Source: Clostridium simiarum
Lineage (GTDB): Bacteria; Bacillota; Clostridia; Clostridiales; Clostridiaceae
Direction: 5' to 3'
Length of the DNA: 64,000 bases
Assembly (NCBI RefSeq): GCF_018919175.1
Contig: NZ_JAHLQL010000001.1
Location: 1-64,000 of the forward strand
Shown here: positions 1-8,088 of the stretch, in pieces
Layout: every line of letters starts with the position of its first letter
Position numbering within the stretch: the stretch's first letter is position 1
Made by a program: the position numbers and the translations under genes
The notes under the pieces: model-generated
What the model was told of the DNA's origin: nothing
Seen by the model: only the letters and a program-made list of their open reading frames with translations
The model's database searches: none

Positions 1-21
1 ATTAATGGTCATAAGATAAAC

Positions 22-549
22 TTACCTAGCGGTAAATATGATTGGAGAGAAGACAAATAGATTAGAACCATATAAAAATGTAATTTTACTTATTACATCT
101 CCAAACTTGTCCGACAAAGCATATAGTAAACTTAAACACTGCAATTTGCCATTTCCTTCAGAAGTTTTTCCAGCTAGCTTTATACTATCTAGAGTTCTTT
201 TGCTTTTATTTTCTTTTCCATTCATCAAAGGTATGAAACTTAGGCTTACAATATCCTCACCTGTTAATTGATCTTTTCCTAAGTAGAGAACCAAGATCTA
301 TGATCTTGTGTGAGTCAATTAAGGAGGTATCCAAATCTACGATTTGATGGTAGTCCCTTACTCTTTTTAGTCAGTGGAACTTACACCTATTAACAGAGTG
401 TTTCCTTATTCTAATAGATCTTTTTAAAGGAAATTCCTTCTCCATCGTGGAATGAGTAAGTTCGTTTATCAAAATATAAAATTGGGGAACTTACTTAAAT
501 TCCATAGCCTTCTTTAGTACGTAATCTTCTATTTTATTATAATCCATAT
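22..549 (-). pseudogene. Remnant of an Rpn/PD-(D/E)XK-like gene split by a hairpin repeat
   Basis: Two minus-strand coding pieces face the same way. The upstream piece (about 549 to 491) reads MDYNKIEDYVLKKAMEFK and stops. The downstream piece (294 to 22) reads as LTGEDIVSLSFIPLMNG, then a stretch ending LQCLSLLYALSDKFGD. From memory these resemble the N-terminus and the C-terminal helical part of a clostridial Rpn-like (transposase/nuclease-fold) family. The catalytic middle is absent and a modular hairpin repeat lies between the pieces. I infer a decayed gene in which the repeat sits at the deletion. The family assignment is tentative. Confidence 0.4.
279..405 (+). repeat. Modular hairpin repeat cluster 1 (A-B, degenerate C)
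   Basis: It contains the A hairpin (CCAAGATC tat GATCTTG), then a B-type hairpin (CCAAATC tac GATTTGG-like), then CTTACTC and a decayed tail. The same modules recur near 4,941, 27,121, 29,373, 29,784, 31,349, 59,653, 62,391 and 63,630. Confidence 0.8.
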
Positions 550-789
550 CTAAATCTTCTTTCTACTGTAGATTAATCCTATCTATATAATTCGCATTGA
601 TAATGAAAAATATACAAACATATATTTGCTACATAAATATTTTTATTTAAAGTCATTAACTTCTATTTTTATTCTATTAGTAGTGATATACTGGAAATAA
701 TTATGAATTATTGTATAATATGACCAAACTGTTACCTATGATTAATGTTAATAAAGCAGTATAAAAATTTTAATATACGGGGGAGTAAT

Positions 790-1275
790 ATGAAACTAAA
801 TATAAAACAAATGAATTATGATGAAGCAAAGCAAATTTCAAAGTGGGTTTATAATGAACCATATTCACTTTATAGTATGGATGAAACTGATGAATGTATA
901 AATGAACTTCTTGATGGTGATTATTTTTCAGCTTCGGACAGGGAAAACAATCTTATAGGTTACTATTGCTTTAATGAGTCTGCTCAAGTTCCAGCAGGAA
1001 AGGGATTTGGAGTTTATGACTCTAAAGATATTATTGATGTTGGTTTAGGGATGAAACCAGATTTGTGTGGTGAAGGGCTAGGAGTTAATTTTTTTAATAA
1101 TGGTTTAGATTTTGCTCGAAATCACCTAGGGGCAAAAGGTTTTCGTTTGACTGTAGCAAGTTTTAATAAGCGTGCAATAAAAGTATATGAAGAGGTAGGC
1201 TTCAAGAAAGTTAGTTCTTTTGAAAGAATATCAGACATTGGGAAAACTGAATTTTGGGTTATGACTCTATGTTAA
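790..1275 (+). CDS. GNAT family N-acetyltransferase
   Basis: This is a 161-residue GNAT enzyme that probably transfers acetyl from acetyl-CoA to an amine; the acceptor is unknown. Motif A with the CoA-binding GEGLG loop lies near residues 94-98, and motif B (NKRAIKVYEEVGF) near 126-138. An upstream in-frame start at 745 exists, but the ATG used here follows a clear GGGGGAG site 5 bases away. The protein is clearly related to the GNAT at 30,323 (both begin with a W..Y...YS.Y region), so they look like paralogues. It is the first plus-strand unit of the accessory region and stands alone. Confidence 0.9.
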   Translation: MKLNIKQMNYDEAKQISKWVYNEPYSLYSMDETDECINELLDGDYFSASDRENNLIGYYCFNESAQVPAGKGFGVYDSKDIIDVGLGMKPDLCGEGLGVNFFNNGLDFARNHLGAKGFRLTVASFNKRAIKVYEEVGFKKVSSFERISDIGKTEFWVMTLC

Positions 1276-1438
1276 GAAAGAAATCCATTAATTCAATGTT
1301 TTCTAAATTAATGATTTAGAGAAAGTATAAGAATGGTCTTCTTATCTTATGAGTGATAAATAAATTAATCAGAATTAAAAGTTATTTTATAATTATGATA
1401 AGGATTAATGAGAGAATAAAGGGTTAGGAGAAAAATAA

Positions 1439-2185
1439 ATGAAATGCGGCAAGATGCTTGGTGTAGGTAATACAGCAACTGTATATGAATGGGAAGAAGG
1501 TAAAGTTCTTAAGCTTTTCTATGAAGGATATCCTAAAAAATCCGTAGAAAAAGAGTTTCATAATGCAATGGCCATAAGAAATATGAATTTTGCAAAACCA
1601 AAGGCGTATGAAATAATCTCTTGTAAAGAGAGAATGGGCATTATATATGATAGGGTGGAAGGTGAATCCCTACTGGATTGGGTTATAAAAACTGGTGATG
1701 TAGAGAAATGTGCAGTACATATGGCAAAGCTACATAAGGCAATGCTTCAAAATAGCATTAATAATGTACCCCATTACAAGGATTTTTTAAAACTTCATAT
1801 ACCAAAGGAACCATCAGTTAATTTGAGTAAAGAAGAAGTATTGCAAAGTATAGATAAATTACCAGATGGAAGTGCACTTTGCCATGGTGATTTCCATCCA
1901 GGTAATATACTAATATCCAATGGACATGCAGTCGTTATAGATTTTATGAATCTGTGTCATGGAGACTTTTTGTATGATGTTGCAAGAACTATATTCCTTA
2001 TAGAATATACACCAGTGCCAGTGGAATTAGAGCATAGGGAAATGCTTTTAAAATTTAAGAAAACCCTGGCAGATTTGTATCTTATACAAATGAATGTTAC
2101 AAGAGAGAGGATACAGGATTATCTAACAGTTATCATCACCGTTAGAAAGGGAGAATGCCCTAATGAGGAACTAAATATAAGGTGA
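1439..2185 (+). CDS. Aminoglycoside phosphotransferase (APH)/choline-kinase family protein
   Basis: This is a 248-residue kinase-fold protein. It shows a glycine-rich loop (LGVGNTATVYEW, 7-18), an ATP-site lysine (K25), the Brenner motif HGDFHPGN (149-156, catalytic D151, metal-binding N156) and the second metal-binding DFM (D168). Family members phosphorylate aminoglycosides, macrolides or small metabolites. Nothing in the sequence identifies the substrate, so a resistance role is not claimed. It is a monocistronic unit preceded by GGAGAAAA. No classical array element is visible on either side of it. Confidence 0.88.
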   Translation: MKCGKMLGVGNTATVYEWEEGKVLKLFYEGYPKKSVEKEFHNAMAIRNMNFAKPKAYEIISCKERMGIIYDRVEGESLLDWVIKTGDVEKCAVHMAKLHKAMLQNSINNVPHYKDFLKLHIPKEPSVNLSKEEVLQSIDKLPDGSALCHGDFHPGNILISNGHAVVIDFMNLCHGDFLYDVARTIFLIEYTPVPVELEHREMLLKFKKTLADLYLIQMNVTRERIQDYLTVIITVRKGECPNEELNIR

Positions 2186-2367
2186 AATGTTGAAGGATAG
2201 AATTCTGATATTCTAAAAACAAGTAATAATATGGTAAGTGATTAACTGATGGGTAATGAGCATAATGAGGGGATAGGGTTAATTTGTAATATTCGTATAT
2301 TATGACGGAATAGTATTAAATTGCGAATTATGAATATTAATAACTTGAAATGAGGTAAAGTAAGAAG

Positions 2368-2769
2368 ATGAAGAATATTGCTATAATCGAAAAAGAACCA
2401 ACAGTTGAAGAGTATATTCAATTAAGGAATTCTATTGGTTGGAAGATATTAAAACGTGATAAAATAAAAAAAGGTCTAGATAATTCAATTTACTGTGTTT
2501 GTGCAGAAGACAAAGGCAATATAGTCGGGTTCGGAAGAATTATTGGAGATGGAGGTACAGTTTTTTATATACAGGATATAATGGTAAATCCATCATATCA
2601 AAAACAAAAAATTGGCACATTAATTATGGAAAAGATTATAGATTATATTAATAATAATTGTACAGAAGGTGCTATTATTGGACTGATTGCTATAAGTGGA
2701 CTTGATAAGTTCTATAAAAAGTTCGGGTTTTCATATAATCAAAATAACCGTTTTTATAGATATGAGTAG
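2368..2769 (+). CDS. GNAT family N-acetyltransferase
   Basis: This is a compact 133-residue GNAT domain. The beta4 strand and motif A read FYIQDIMVNPSYQKQKIGT (about 66-84), and the C-terminal motif FYKKFGF sits at 115-121. The RIIGDGG..FYIQDI core is shared with the GNAT at 59,822, so the two belong to one subfamily, annotated elsewhere as small GNATs of unknown acceptor. A conserved right-half array element follows the gene. Confidence 0.9.
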   Translation: MKNIAIIEKEPTVEEYIQLRNSIGWKILKRDKIKKGLDNSIYCVCAEDKGNIVGFGRIIGDGGTVFYIQDIMVNPSYQKQKIGTLIMEKIIDYINNNCTEGAIIGLIAISGLDKFYKKFGFSYNQNNRFYRYE

Positions 2770-2925
2770 CTCGCAATATTCTTATATTAAGACATAACAA
2801 TAAAAATTGATAACAGGAATAATGTTCTTTGAAAATTGAATAATACGGTGTTTAAAAATGGAATTATAACTTATAAGTGAAATAATACGATGTTAATGAT
2901 ATGGAAAATCTGCTATAATTTCTAT
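2770..2925 (+). repeat. Array intergenic element, right half with promoter
   Basis: It contains TTCTTTGAAAATTGAATAAT followed by ACGGTG, the right arm conserved across the array. The TATAAT at 2914-2919 is the likely -10 of the next gene. The left-arm terminator motif is not clear here. A TCGCAATATTCTTATATT motif right after the upstream gene recurs loosely near 4,356 and 5,740. Confidence 0.6.
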
Positions 2926-2994
2926 ATGTTAATAAATAATTGTAGAATTGTGCAATAAAGAATATCTATATTTTACTTGTATGGGGGATTGAAT

Positions 2995-3546
2995 ATGAGC
3001 TTAGAAGAATTACGTTTATGCTGTGCTATTAAGCAAAAGAAAGGGTTACATTTTATATTAGCATCAATTATTATTTGGTGTGTTGTACTAATTATTCATT
3101 TAACATCAATACCTATTTTAACTAAGAACTTACTTACATTTTGCGCTACGGCGCCATTAATGCCTTTAGCATTTTTTATATCTAAAATAATAAAGGTTGA
3201 TTTTCAGAATAAAGAAAATCCGTTAACTAATTTGGGAGTTCTTTTTTCCGTAAATCAAATGCTATATTTACTGATTGCCATGTGGATATATCCAACTATA
3301 CCTGAAAAAATGCTAATGGTAATAGCAATAATTTTTGGAGCACATCTGTTGCCATATGGTTGGCTTTATAAATCCAAGTCTTATACAGTATTAGCTATTT
3401 TAATACCGATTTTATCTCTTATAGTTGGTATAAACTTCGAACCTTATATGCTTGCAATTATGATGGTGGTAATAGAAGTTTTGTTTAGCATTAGCTTGAC
3501 ATTTGAGAACAACAAACTTATGTCGGATTTTAAATGTAACCTTTAA
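2995..3546 (+). CDS. Six-helix membrane protein, DUF7010-like
   Basis: This is a 183-residue integral membrane protein with about six hydrophobic segments (near 20-40, 43-64, 76-100, 106-126, 131-150 and 153-172). Its N-terminal pattern, SLEELRLCCAIKQKKGLHFI, matches what I recall of the DUF7010 family, whose function is unknown. The ATG used here lies five bases after GGGGGAT. An upstream in-frame ATG at 2977 has no comparable site. It is a single-gene unit bounded on the right by a terminator hairpin that opens a full array element. Confidence 0.8.
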   Translation: MSLEELRLCCAIKQKKGLHFILASIIIWCVVLIIHLTSIPILTKNLLTFCATAPLMPLAFFISKIIKVDFQNKENPLTNLGVLFSVNQMLYLLIAMWIYPTIPEKMLMVIAIIFGAHLLPYGWLYKSKSYTVLAILIPILSLIVGINFEPYMLAIMMVVIEVLFSISLTFENNKLMSDFKCNL

Positions 3547-3607
3547 TCACACCTATTATATACTTTTCTTATTTAATGCCACAACTGAAAAAACGGACAA
3601 ATTACTT

Positions 3608-3765
3608 AAGCACCGCATTATTCAGAAATGAGTATGCGGTATTTTTATTTTAAATTATGACGCATTTCAAATAGATCGTAACCTGACTGTTGAAATTAGA
3701 AATATAGATAATATTATTTAAAAATTGATTAATGGGTATATTTACAAAATATGTTATAATTAATT
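3608..3765 (+). repeat. Array intergenic element, full copy
   Basis: The left end is a terminator: ACCGCA stem, TTATTCAGAAATGAGTA loop, TGCGGT, then TATTTTTATTTT (3612-3650). The core reads CGTAACCTGACTGTTGAAATT. The right arm is the degenerate TTGATTAATGGGTAT. The extended -10 TGTTATAAT ends at 3760. It separates the genes at 2,995 and 3,849, and its right half is nearly duplicated at 11,228-11,330. Confidence 0.75.
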
Positions 3766-3848
3766 TATAATTATTAGTTAGTATTTTATAAAGTAAGCAA
3801 TAGTAGAATATTGAGATAATTATATAATAATTTAAGAGGTAAATAGAA

Positions 3849-4349
3849 ATGAAAAAAGTATATAACTTATTATTTGCTTTACATGTATTTGTGGGGTTAG
3901 GAGCTATAGGCGGAGGGGGGATGGCTATTCTTAACCCACAGGGGCCAGGGGGGATGTCCACTGACACTTTAAGAAATTCACCTTTTAGTAATTTCCTTAT
4001 ACCTGGAATTATTTTATTTACAGTAATTGGACTTGGAAATGTATTTAGTGCTGTATCAATTATTTTTAAATCAAAATATCAGGGGTATATAAGCAGTATT
4101 ATTAGTTGGGCTTTAGTAGTCTGGATTATTGTTCAATGCATAATGCTTGAAATGATTATTTATCTACATGTTATATTTTTTATAATAGGTTTAGTGGAAG
4201 CCTTTTTATCAACTATTATATTGTTTAAACAGCATTTATTTCCTACAAATATTATTCTCAATATTATAAAAAGGTTAGAAGATAAATTTCCTGAAAGTAT
4301 TATTCTGAAGATTATAGCTAAATTAGAAAAGAAATTTTATGGAGTGTAA
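3849..4349 (+). CDS. Small membrane protein of unknown function
   Basis: I do not recognise this 166-residue protein. It has four hydrophobic segments (about 5-27, 48-72, 80-100 and 103-126) and a glycine-rich turn (IGGGGM) after the first. Its C-terminus holds a tandem repeat: IILNIIKRLEDKF followed by IILKIIAKLEKKF, a likely amphipathic helix pair. RBS AAGAGG precedes the ATG. The promoter and the first 26 or so codons are duplicated at 11,228-11,478, where the copy is cut off. Confidence 0.75.
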   Translation: MKKVYNLLFALHVFVGLGAIGGGGMAILNPQGPGGMSTDTLRNSPFSNFLIPGIILFTVIGLGNVFSAVSIIFKSKYQGYISSIISWALVVWIIVQCIMLEMIIYLHVIFFIIGLVEAFLSTIILFKQHLFPTNIILNIIKRLEDKFPESIILKIIAKLEKKFYGV

Positions 4350-4437
4350 GTTGAGTTATTTCGCTATTTTCTTATATTATGAGGGCAGGGTAAAATTATT
4401 ATAGAACAAATATTATTTATATAAAGGAGGGATTTAT

Positions 4438-4902
4438 ATGGAATTTAAATTGGCACTATTAGCAGTTAAAGATGTTAAGGTTTCCAAGGAGTTCTATGAA
4501 GAACTTTTTGATCAAAAGGTTATTCTTGATTTAGGGCGAAACCTGACATTTAGTGGAGGATTTGCAATACAAGAGGATTTTGCATGGCTTACAGATTTGC
4601 CTGTTGAGTCTGTTATGGAGAAGTCAAATAACATGGAGTTGTATTTTGAGGTAGAGGATTTTGATGGATTTATGGATAAAATTAAAGATTACGGAAGCAT
4701 TGAATATGTCCATCAACCTAAGAAATATCAGTGGCAACAACGTGTTGTTCGTATTTATGACCCAGACCATCATATTATAGAGATAGGAGAATCTATGGCA
4801 GTTATAGCAAGACGTTATCTTGCTGAGGGTTATTCCATAGACGAAACCTCAAAAATTATTCAACATCCCATTGAATTTGTTGAAATGTGTAAACAAGGAT
4901 AA
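4438..4902 (+). CDS. VOC/glyoxalase superfamily protein
   Basis: This 154-residue protein has a vicinal-oxygen-chelate fold. The N-terminal module begins LALLAVKDVKVSKEFYEELF and the C-terminal module ends in RIYDPDHHIIEIGE, the usual place of a metal-binding glutamate. About 35 residues follow as a helical tail (VIARRYLAEGYSIDETSKII...) seen in some clostridial VOC proteins. Members include glyoxalases, dioxygenases and thiol transferases for antibiotics; the substrate here cannot be told. The RBS is AAAGGAGGG. The largest tandem hairpin-repeat cluster follows it. Confidence 0.85.
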   Translation: MEFKLALLAVKDVKVSKEFYEELFDQKVILDLGRNLTFSGGFAIQEDFAWLTDLPVESVMEKSNNMELYFEVEDFDGFMDKIKDYGSIEYVHQPKKYQWQQRVVRIYDPDHHIIEIGESMAVIARRYLAEGYSIDETSKIIQHPIEFVEMCKQG

Positions 4903-4940
4903 TGAGTATTATCTTAAATAAAAAATTGTCATGGAGCAAA

Positions 4941-5326
4941 AGCAGAGAACCAAGATCTGTGATCTTGTGTGAATCGGTTAAGCAGATACCAAAGACCTAT
5001 GGTTTGATGGTAGTCGCTTACTCTTCCAGTACTCATCTGAAGGTATGAAGATGAGTTTCCTAAGCAGAGAACCAAGATCTGTGATCTTGTGCGAATCGGT
5101 TAAGCAGATACCAAAGACCTATGGTTTGATGGTAGTCGCTTACTCTTCCAGTAATCATCTGAAGATATGAAGATGAGTTTCCTAAGCAGAGAACCAAGAT
5201 CTGTGATCTTGTGTGAATCGCTTACTCATCTGAAGGTATGAAGATGAGTTTCCTAAGCAGAGAACCAAGATCTGTGATCTTGTGTGAATCGCTTACTCAT
5301 CTGAAGGTATGAAGATGAGTTTCCTA
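4941..5326 (+). repeat. Modular hairpin repeat cluster 2 (A-B-C-A-B-C-A-C-A-C)
   Basis: This is the clearest copy. Unit starts at 4941, 5063, 5185 and 5256 give two 122-base A-B-C units and two 71-base A-C units. A is CCAAGATC tgt GATCTTG. B carries a CAAAGACC tat GGTTTG-type hairpin. C is ACTCATCT gaaggtatga AGATGAGT followed by TTCCTA. The units are nearly identical, so amplification was recent. There are no unique spacers, so it is not CRISPR. Confidence 0.95.
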
Positions 5327-5772
5327 TAAATACATCAGCAATGGTAGGGCTCGGATAAAAATAAAAGTGACTGTATTTTGTAATGATTTAAAGAATCATT
5401 TTAAAACAGCCGCTTTTAATTATAAAAACTCTTTTTCTTTAGATATAGTATAATTAAGATAAACTGTGAAAATATAGGACTTTAAAGAAAGATAACCATA
5501 TTTCATTAGTTATGCAAATTATACTGGAACATATTAAAATTAGCATAAAGAAATATTGTAGAAGTAAAATAGGTTGATAAAAATCAAGTGTTAGAGGAAA
5601 CGGATACACTATGATTGAATTTGAAATTAAAGTTTAAATTTATAAAATCTAAGTTAATTAGGAATACAAGAATGTGTTGACCATAAAAAAGAAAGTAAGA
5701 ATACATGAGTTTAGTTGGTATTTTAGTAACAGTAATAATATTCTTATATAGGCAGAAAAATAGGAGGGAATT
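5327..5772. other. Gene-free stretch
   Basis: There is no convincing ORF. An imperfect inverted repeat near 5360-5417 (AAAAGTGACTGT ... ACAGCCGCTTTT) could act as a terminator. The stretch ends with an AATATTCTTATAT motif and the TAGGAGGG ribosome binding site of the next gene. Confidence 0.5.
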
Positions 5773-6162
5773 ATGAAAGGAACATTACATCATATTGAGA
5801 TTTATGTAAAAGATTTAAATAAAAGCAAAGAGTTCTGGGGGTGGTTATTAGAAAAACTTGGGTATAGAGAATATCAGAATTGGCAGCAAGGCATAAGTTA
5901 TATTTTAGGAGGAACCTACATTGTGTTTGTCCAAGTGGAGGACAGGTTCTTAGATATACCTTACCATAGATGTAGAGCAGGGTTAAATCATCTTGCTTTT
6001 CATGGTGGAAGCAGAGAGTTTGTAGATGAAATTACACTAAAGTTAAAAGAGAGGGGCGTTAAAATATTATATGAAGACAAGCACCCTTATGCAGGTGGAG
6101 CAGATCATTATGCGGTGTATTTTGAAGATCCAGATAGGATGAAGGTTGAAATAACCTCTTAA
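5773..6162 (+). CDS. VOC/glyoxalase superfamily protein
   Basis: This is a single 129-residue VOC protein. It starts LHHIEIYVKDLNKSKEFWGWLL (metal-site His in HHIEIYV) and has GLNHLAFHGGSREFVDEIT in the middle and YAVYFEDPDRMKVEI at the end with the usual terminal metal-ligand Glu. This pattern is seen in bleomycin/fosfomycin-type and lactoylglutathione-lyase-like proteins, but the substrate is not identifiable. RBS TAGGAGGG is 5 bases from the ATG. It differs from the VOC protein at 4,438, so it is not a recent duplicate. Confidence 0.85.
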   Translation: MKGTLHHIEIYVKDLNKSKEFWGWLLEKLGYREYQNWQQGISYILGGTYIVFVQVEDRFLDIPYHRCRAGLNHLAFHGGSREFVDEITLKLKERGVKILYEDKHPYAGGADHYAVYFEDPDRMKVEITS

Positions 6163-6467
6163 TAAAAGGCGTGTATGGATTATGGGTAGCAAATTTAAAA
6201 TTAATGATAAAAGGGCAGAGCATGAGCCACATATAACCTCTGAATATGGCTTTAATCAACTTTTTATATAAGGAGGAAAGACTGTTTATTAGAAAAAGGA
6301 AATAAATATGTTTCAAAAAATTTTGATATTATTGCCACTAAATAATCATATAAAGAACTTTTTTATATATTGCGTTATATGGTGTAAAAGCAGAATTAAT
6401 ACTCAAAGTCTAATTTATAATATTTCACCATAGAATAGATTTTAATTTAAGGAATGTAGGTTAAGTA
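6163..6467. other. Gene-free stretch with possible coding debris
   Basis: There is no supported gene. An AAGGAGGAAAG site near 6272 and an ATG at 6309 (39 codons, hydrophobic) could be debris of a lost unit. Codon flow is interrupted by stops. Confidence 0.35.
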
Positions 6468-6510
6468 AGACACATGGTGTAATAACCCCTTGGCATTACA
6501 CCATGTGTCT
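6468..6510. promoter_or_regulatory. Perfect 16-bp hairpin ahead of a GNAT gene
   Basis: AGACACATGGTGTAAT (6468-6483) is exactly complementary to ATTACACCATGTGTCT (6495-6510), with an 11-base loop. No T-run follows. A TATAAT-like sequence (6513-6518) directly after it suggests an operator, or a terminator of the previous unit, beside the next promoter. Confidence 0.6.
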
Positions 6511-6542
6511 CGTATAATTTGATTATAGTAGGGGGGAACCAA

Positions 6543-6968
6543 ATGAATAATTTTGTTATTGAAGAAAGTACAAGAGAAGGATGCCAAGTAGTTGATAATG
6601 GAATAGTTGAATATAATTATTCAAAAGTACCTTTTACCCAAGAACCAAGCTTTTTACCAATTAATAGGGTTATAAAAAATTTAGAGGGAGATATAATAGC
6701 AGGAATAAATAGTGTATTATATTGCTGGAATTGTCTATATATAGATGTTTTGTGGGTAAAAGAAGATTCTAGAAAAGATGGGTATGGTTCGGCACTTTTA
6801 AATGAAGTGGAGAAGATTGCCAAGGAAAAAGGTTGTGAATTAGTTCATTTAGATACCTTTGATTTTCAAGCAAAAGATTTTTATTTGAAACATGGATATG
6901 AGGTTTTTGGTGTATTGGATGATTGTCCATCAGAGCATAAGCGTTATTATATGAAAAAGAATATATAG
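6543..6968 (+). CDS. GNAT family N-acetyltransferase
   Basis: This is a 141-residue GNAT protein. Beta4 is CLYIDVLWV, motif A is SRKDGYGSALLNEVE (76-90) and the C-terminal segment is KDFYLKHGYEVFG. The wording resembles the GNATs annotated near bleomycin and streptothricin acetyltransferases, but no acceptor can be named. The ATG follows GGGGGGAACCAA; a further upstream in-frame ATG at 6519 would place that site inside the gene. An array element begins about 50 bases after the stop. Confidence 0.88.
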   Translation: MNNFVIEESTREGCQVVDNGIVEYNYSKVPFTQEPSFLPINRVIKNLEGDIIAGINSVLYCWNCLYIDVLWVKEDSRKDGYGSALLNEVEKIAKEKGCELVHLDTFDFQAKDFYLKHGYEVFGVLDDCPSEHKRYYMKKNI

Positions 6969-7017
6969 TTTAACATCTTTTTATGACAGGTAAAACATTA
7001 TAAAATTAAACAATTTC

Positions 7018-7215
7018 TTTAAATGCCCTATTATTCAACTTGAATATGGGGTATTTTTATTTGCAAATTTAAAAGTATAACGTAATTTGAAAAAATGCCT
7101 GCTAATTATTAAAAATGTATTAGGAACCATGGTCTTTGAAGATTTAATAATAGGGATAATTATTAAGCTGTGCAAAGTGTTTATGTAAAAATATGAAATA
7201 TATGTTATAATTTGA
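7018..7215 (+). repeat. Array intergenic element with covarying arms
   Basis: The left arm reads CCCTATTATT and ends in a terminator-like GGGGTATTTTTATTT. The right arm reads AATAATAGGG, its exact reverse complement, although both differ from the CCGCATTATT/AATAATGCGG of other copies. The core is AACGTAATTTGAAA. TGTTATAAT (7203-7211) supplies the promoter of the DinB-like gene. Confidence 0.75.
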
Positions 7216-7272
7216 ACAGAATCAAGTCAGAGCAGTAGGGGATTCCGAACTAATAAAAGGGGAGAATATTAA

Positions 7273-7956
7273 ATGGATTTAAAGCCATGGAATAATAAAA
7301 TTAAGCAATTAAGAGAAATAATTTTAAGGCCAGATAGAATTGAAGAAAGTAAAAGCCTGTCTTTAAGTTTACATTCAATGGTTCATTCGTCAATTATGTC
7401 GGGAACAGATAAAAAAACTTTTGAAGATGAACTATGGGAAGGACTAGATGAAAATGCATTCAAAACTTTAAAAAATGAAAAAGGTCGTACTATCGCATAT
7501 GGTATTTGGCACTCCACCAGAATAGAGGACATAACGATGAATTTATTGGTTGCAGGAGATAAACAGATATTTAACGGGGGAAATTGGAAGGAAAGAATAA
7601 ACTCAAAAATTATAGATACTGGTAATGCAATGTCTCAAAATGAAATAATGGAATTTAGCAAAGATATAAATGTGCAGGAATTAAAAAATTATAGAATTGA
7701 AGTAGGAAGAAGAACAAGAGATATAATAAAAAGTCTTTCCGCTCAGGATATGAAAAGAAAATTTGATAAACATAGATTACAACGTATATTAGATGAGGAA
7801 GCAGTATTAGATGTGGAAGCCTCTAATTGGCTTATTGATTTTTGGGGAAGAAAAAATGTGTCGGGAATTATATTAATGCCAGTGACAAGACATCAGGTGG
7901 TTCATATAAATGAATCTTTAAGTGCAAAAAAGAAATCTAAGGTGAATAAGTCATAA
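7273..7956 (+). CDS. DinB-like family protein
   Basis: This 227-residue protein has a four-helix DinB/YfiT-type layout. The expected metal-ligand histidines appear as LHSMVH (H34/H38), GIWHSTRIED (H80) and TRHQVVH (H207/H211). The DinB-like superfamily holds damage-inducible proteins of unclear role and thiol S-transferases (BST, MST). Chemistry here is not established. RBS AAGGGGAG lies before the ATG, and the promoter lies in the array element upstream. It is a single-gene unit. Confidence 0.82.
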   Translation: MDLKPWNNKIKQLREIILRPDRIEESKSLSLSLHSMVHSSIMSGTDKKTFEDELWEGLDENAFKTLKNEKGRTIAYGIWHSTRIEDITMNLLVAGDKQIFNGGNWKERINSKIIDTGNAMSQNEIMEFSKDINVQELKNYRIEVGRRTRDIIKSLSAQDMKRKFDKHRLQRILDEEAVLDVEASNWLIDFWGRKNVSGIILMPVTRHQVVHINESLSAKKKSKVNKS

Positions 7957-7984
7957 TGTGAAATATTTTCGAAATAACGTTTTA

Positions 7985-8060
7985 CTTTAAAAGCGTGAAC
8001 AATGAATCTTTGAAAATTGAATAATGCGGTATGGAAATATGTGTTATAATTTATTTAGGT
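7985..8060 (+). repeat. Array intergenic element, right half with promoter
   Basis: It contains TCTTTGAAAATTGAATAATG followed by CGGTAT, then the extended -10 TGTTATAAT (8042-8050). The left terminator arm is missing; only a degenerate CGAAATAACGTT core precedes it. Confidence 0.75.
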
Positions 8061-8088
8061 TGAATAAATTGGAATTTGGAGGTTGAAT

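Noticed and set aside
3650..3967. Minus-strand ORF of about 105 codons
   Set aside because: It runs antisense to the well-supported membrane-protein gene start and its promoter element, with no RBS or family.
4941..5326. CRISPR-like tandem repeats
   Set aside because: Units are whole hairpin modules without unique spacers and occur elsewhere singly; no cas genes are present.
6309..6428. 39-codon hydrophobic ORF
   Set aside because: No ribosome binding site at the proper distance and no recognisable family; composition follows the local AT richness.
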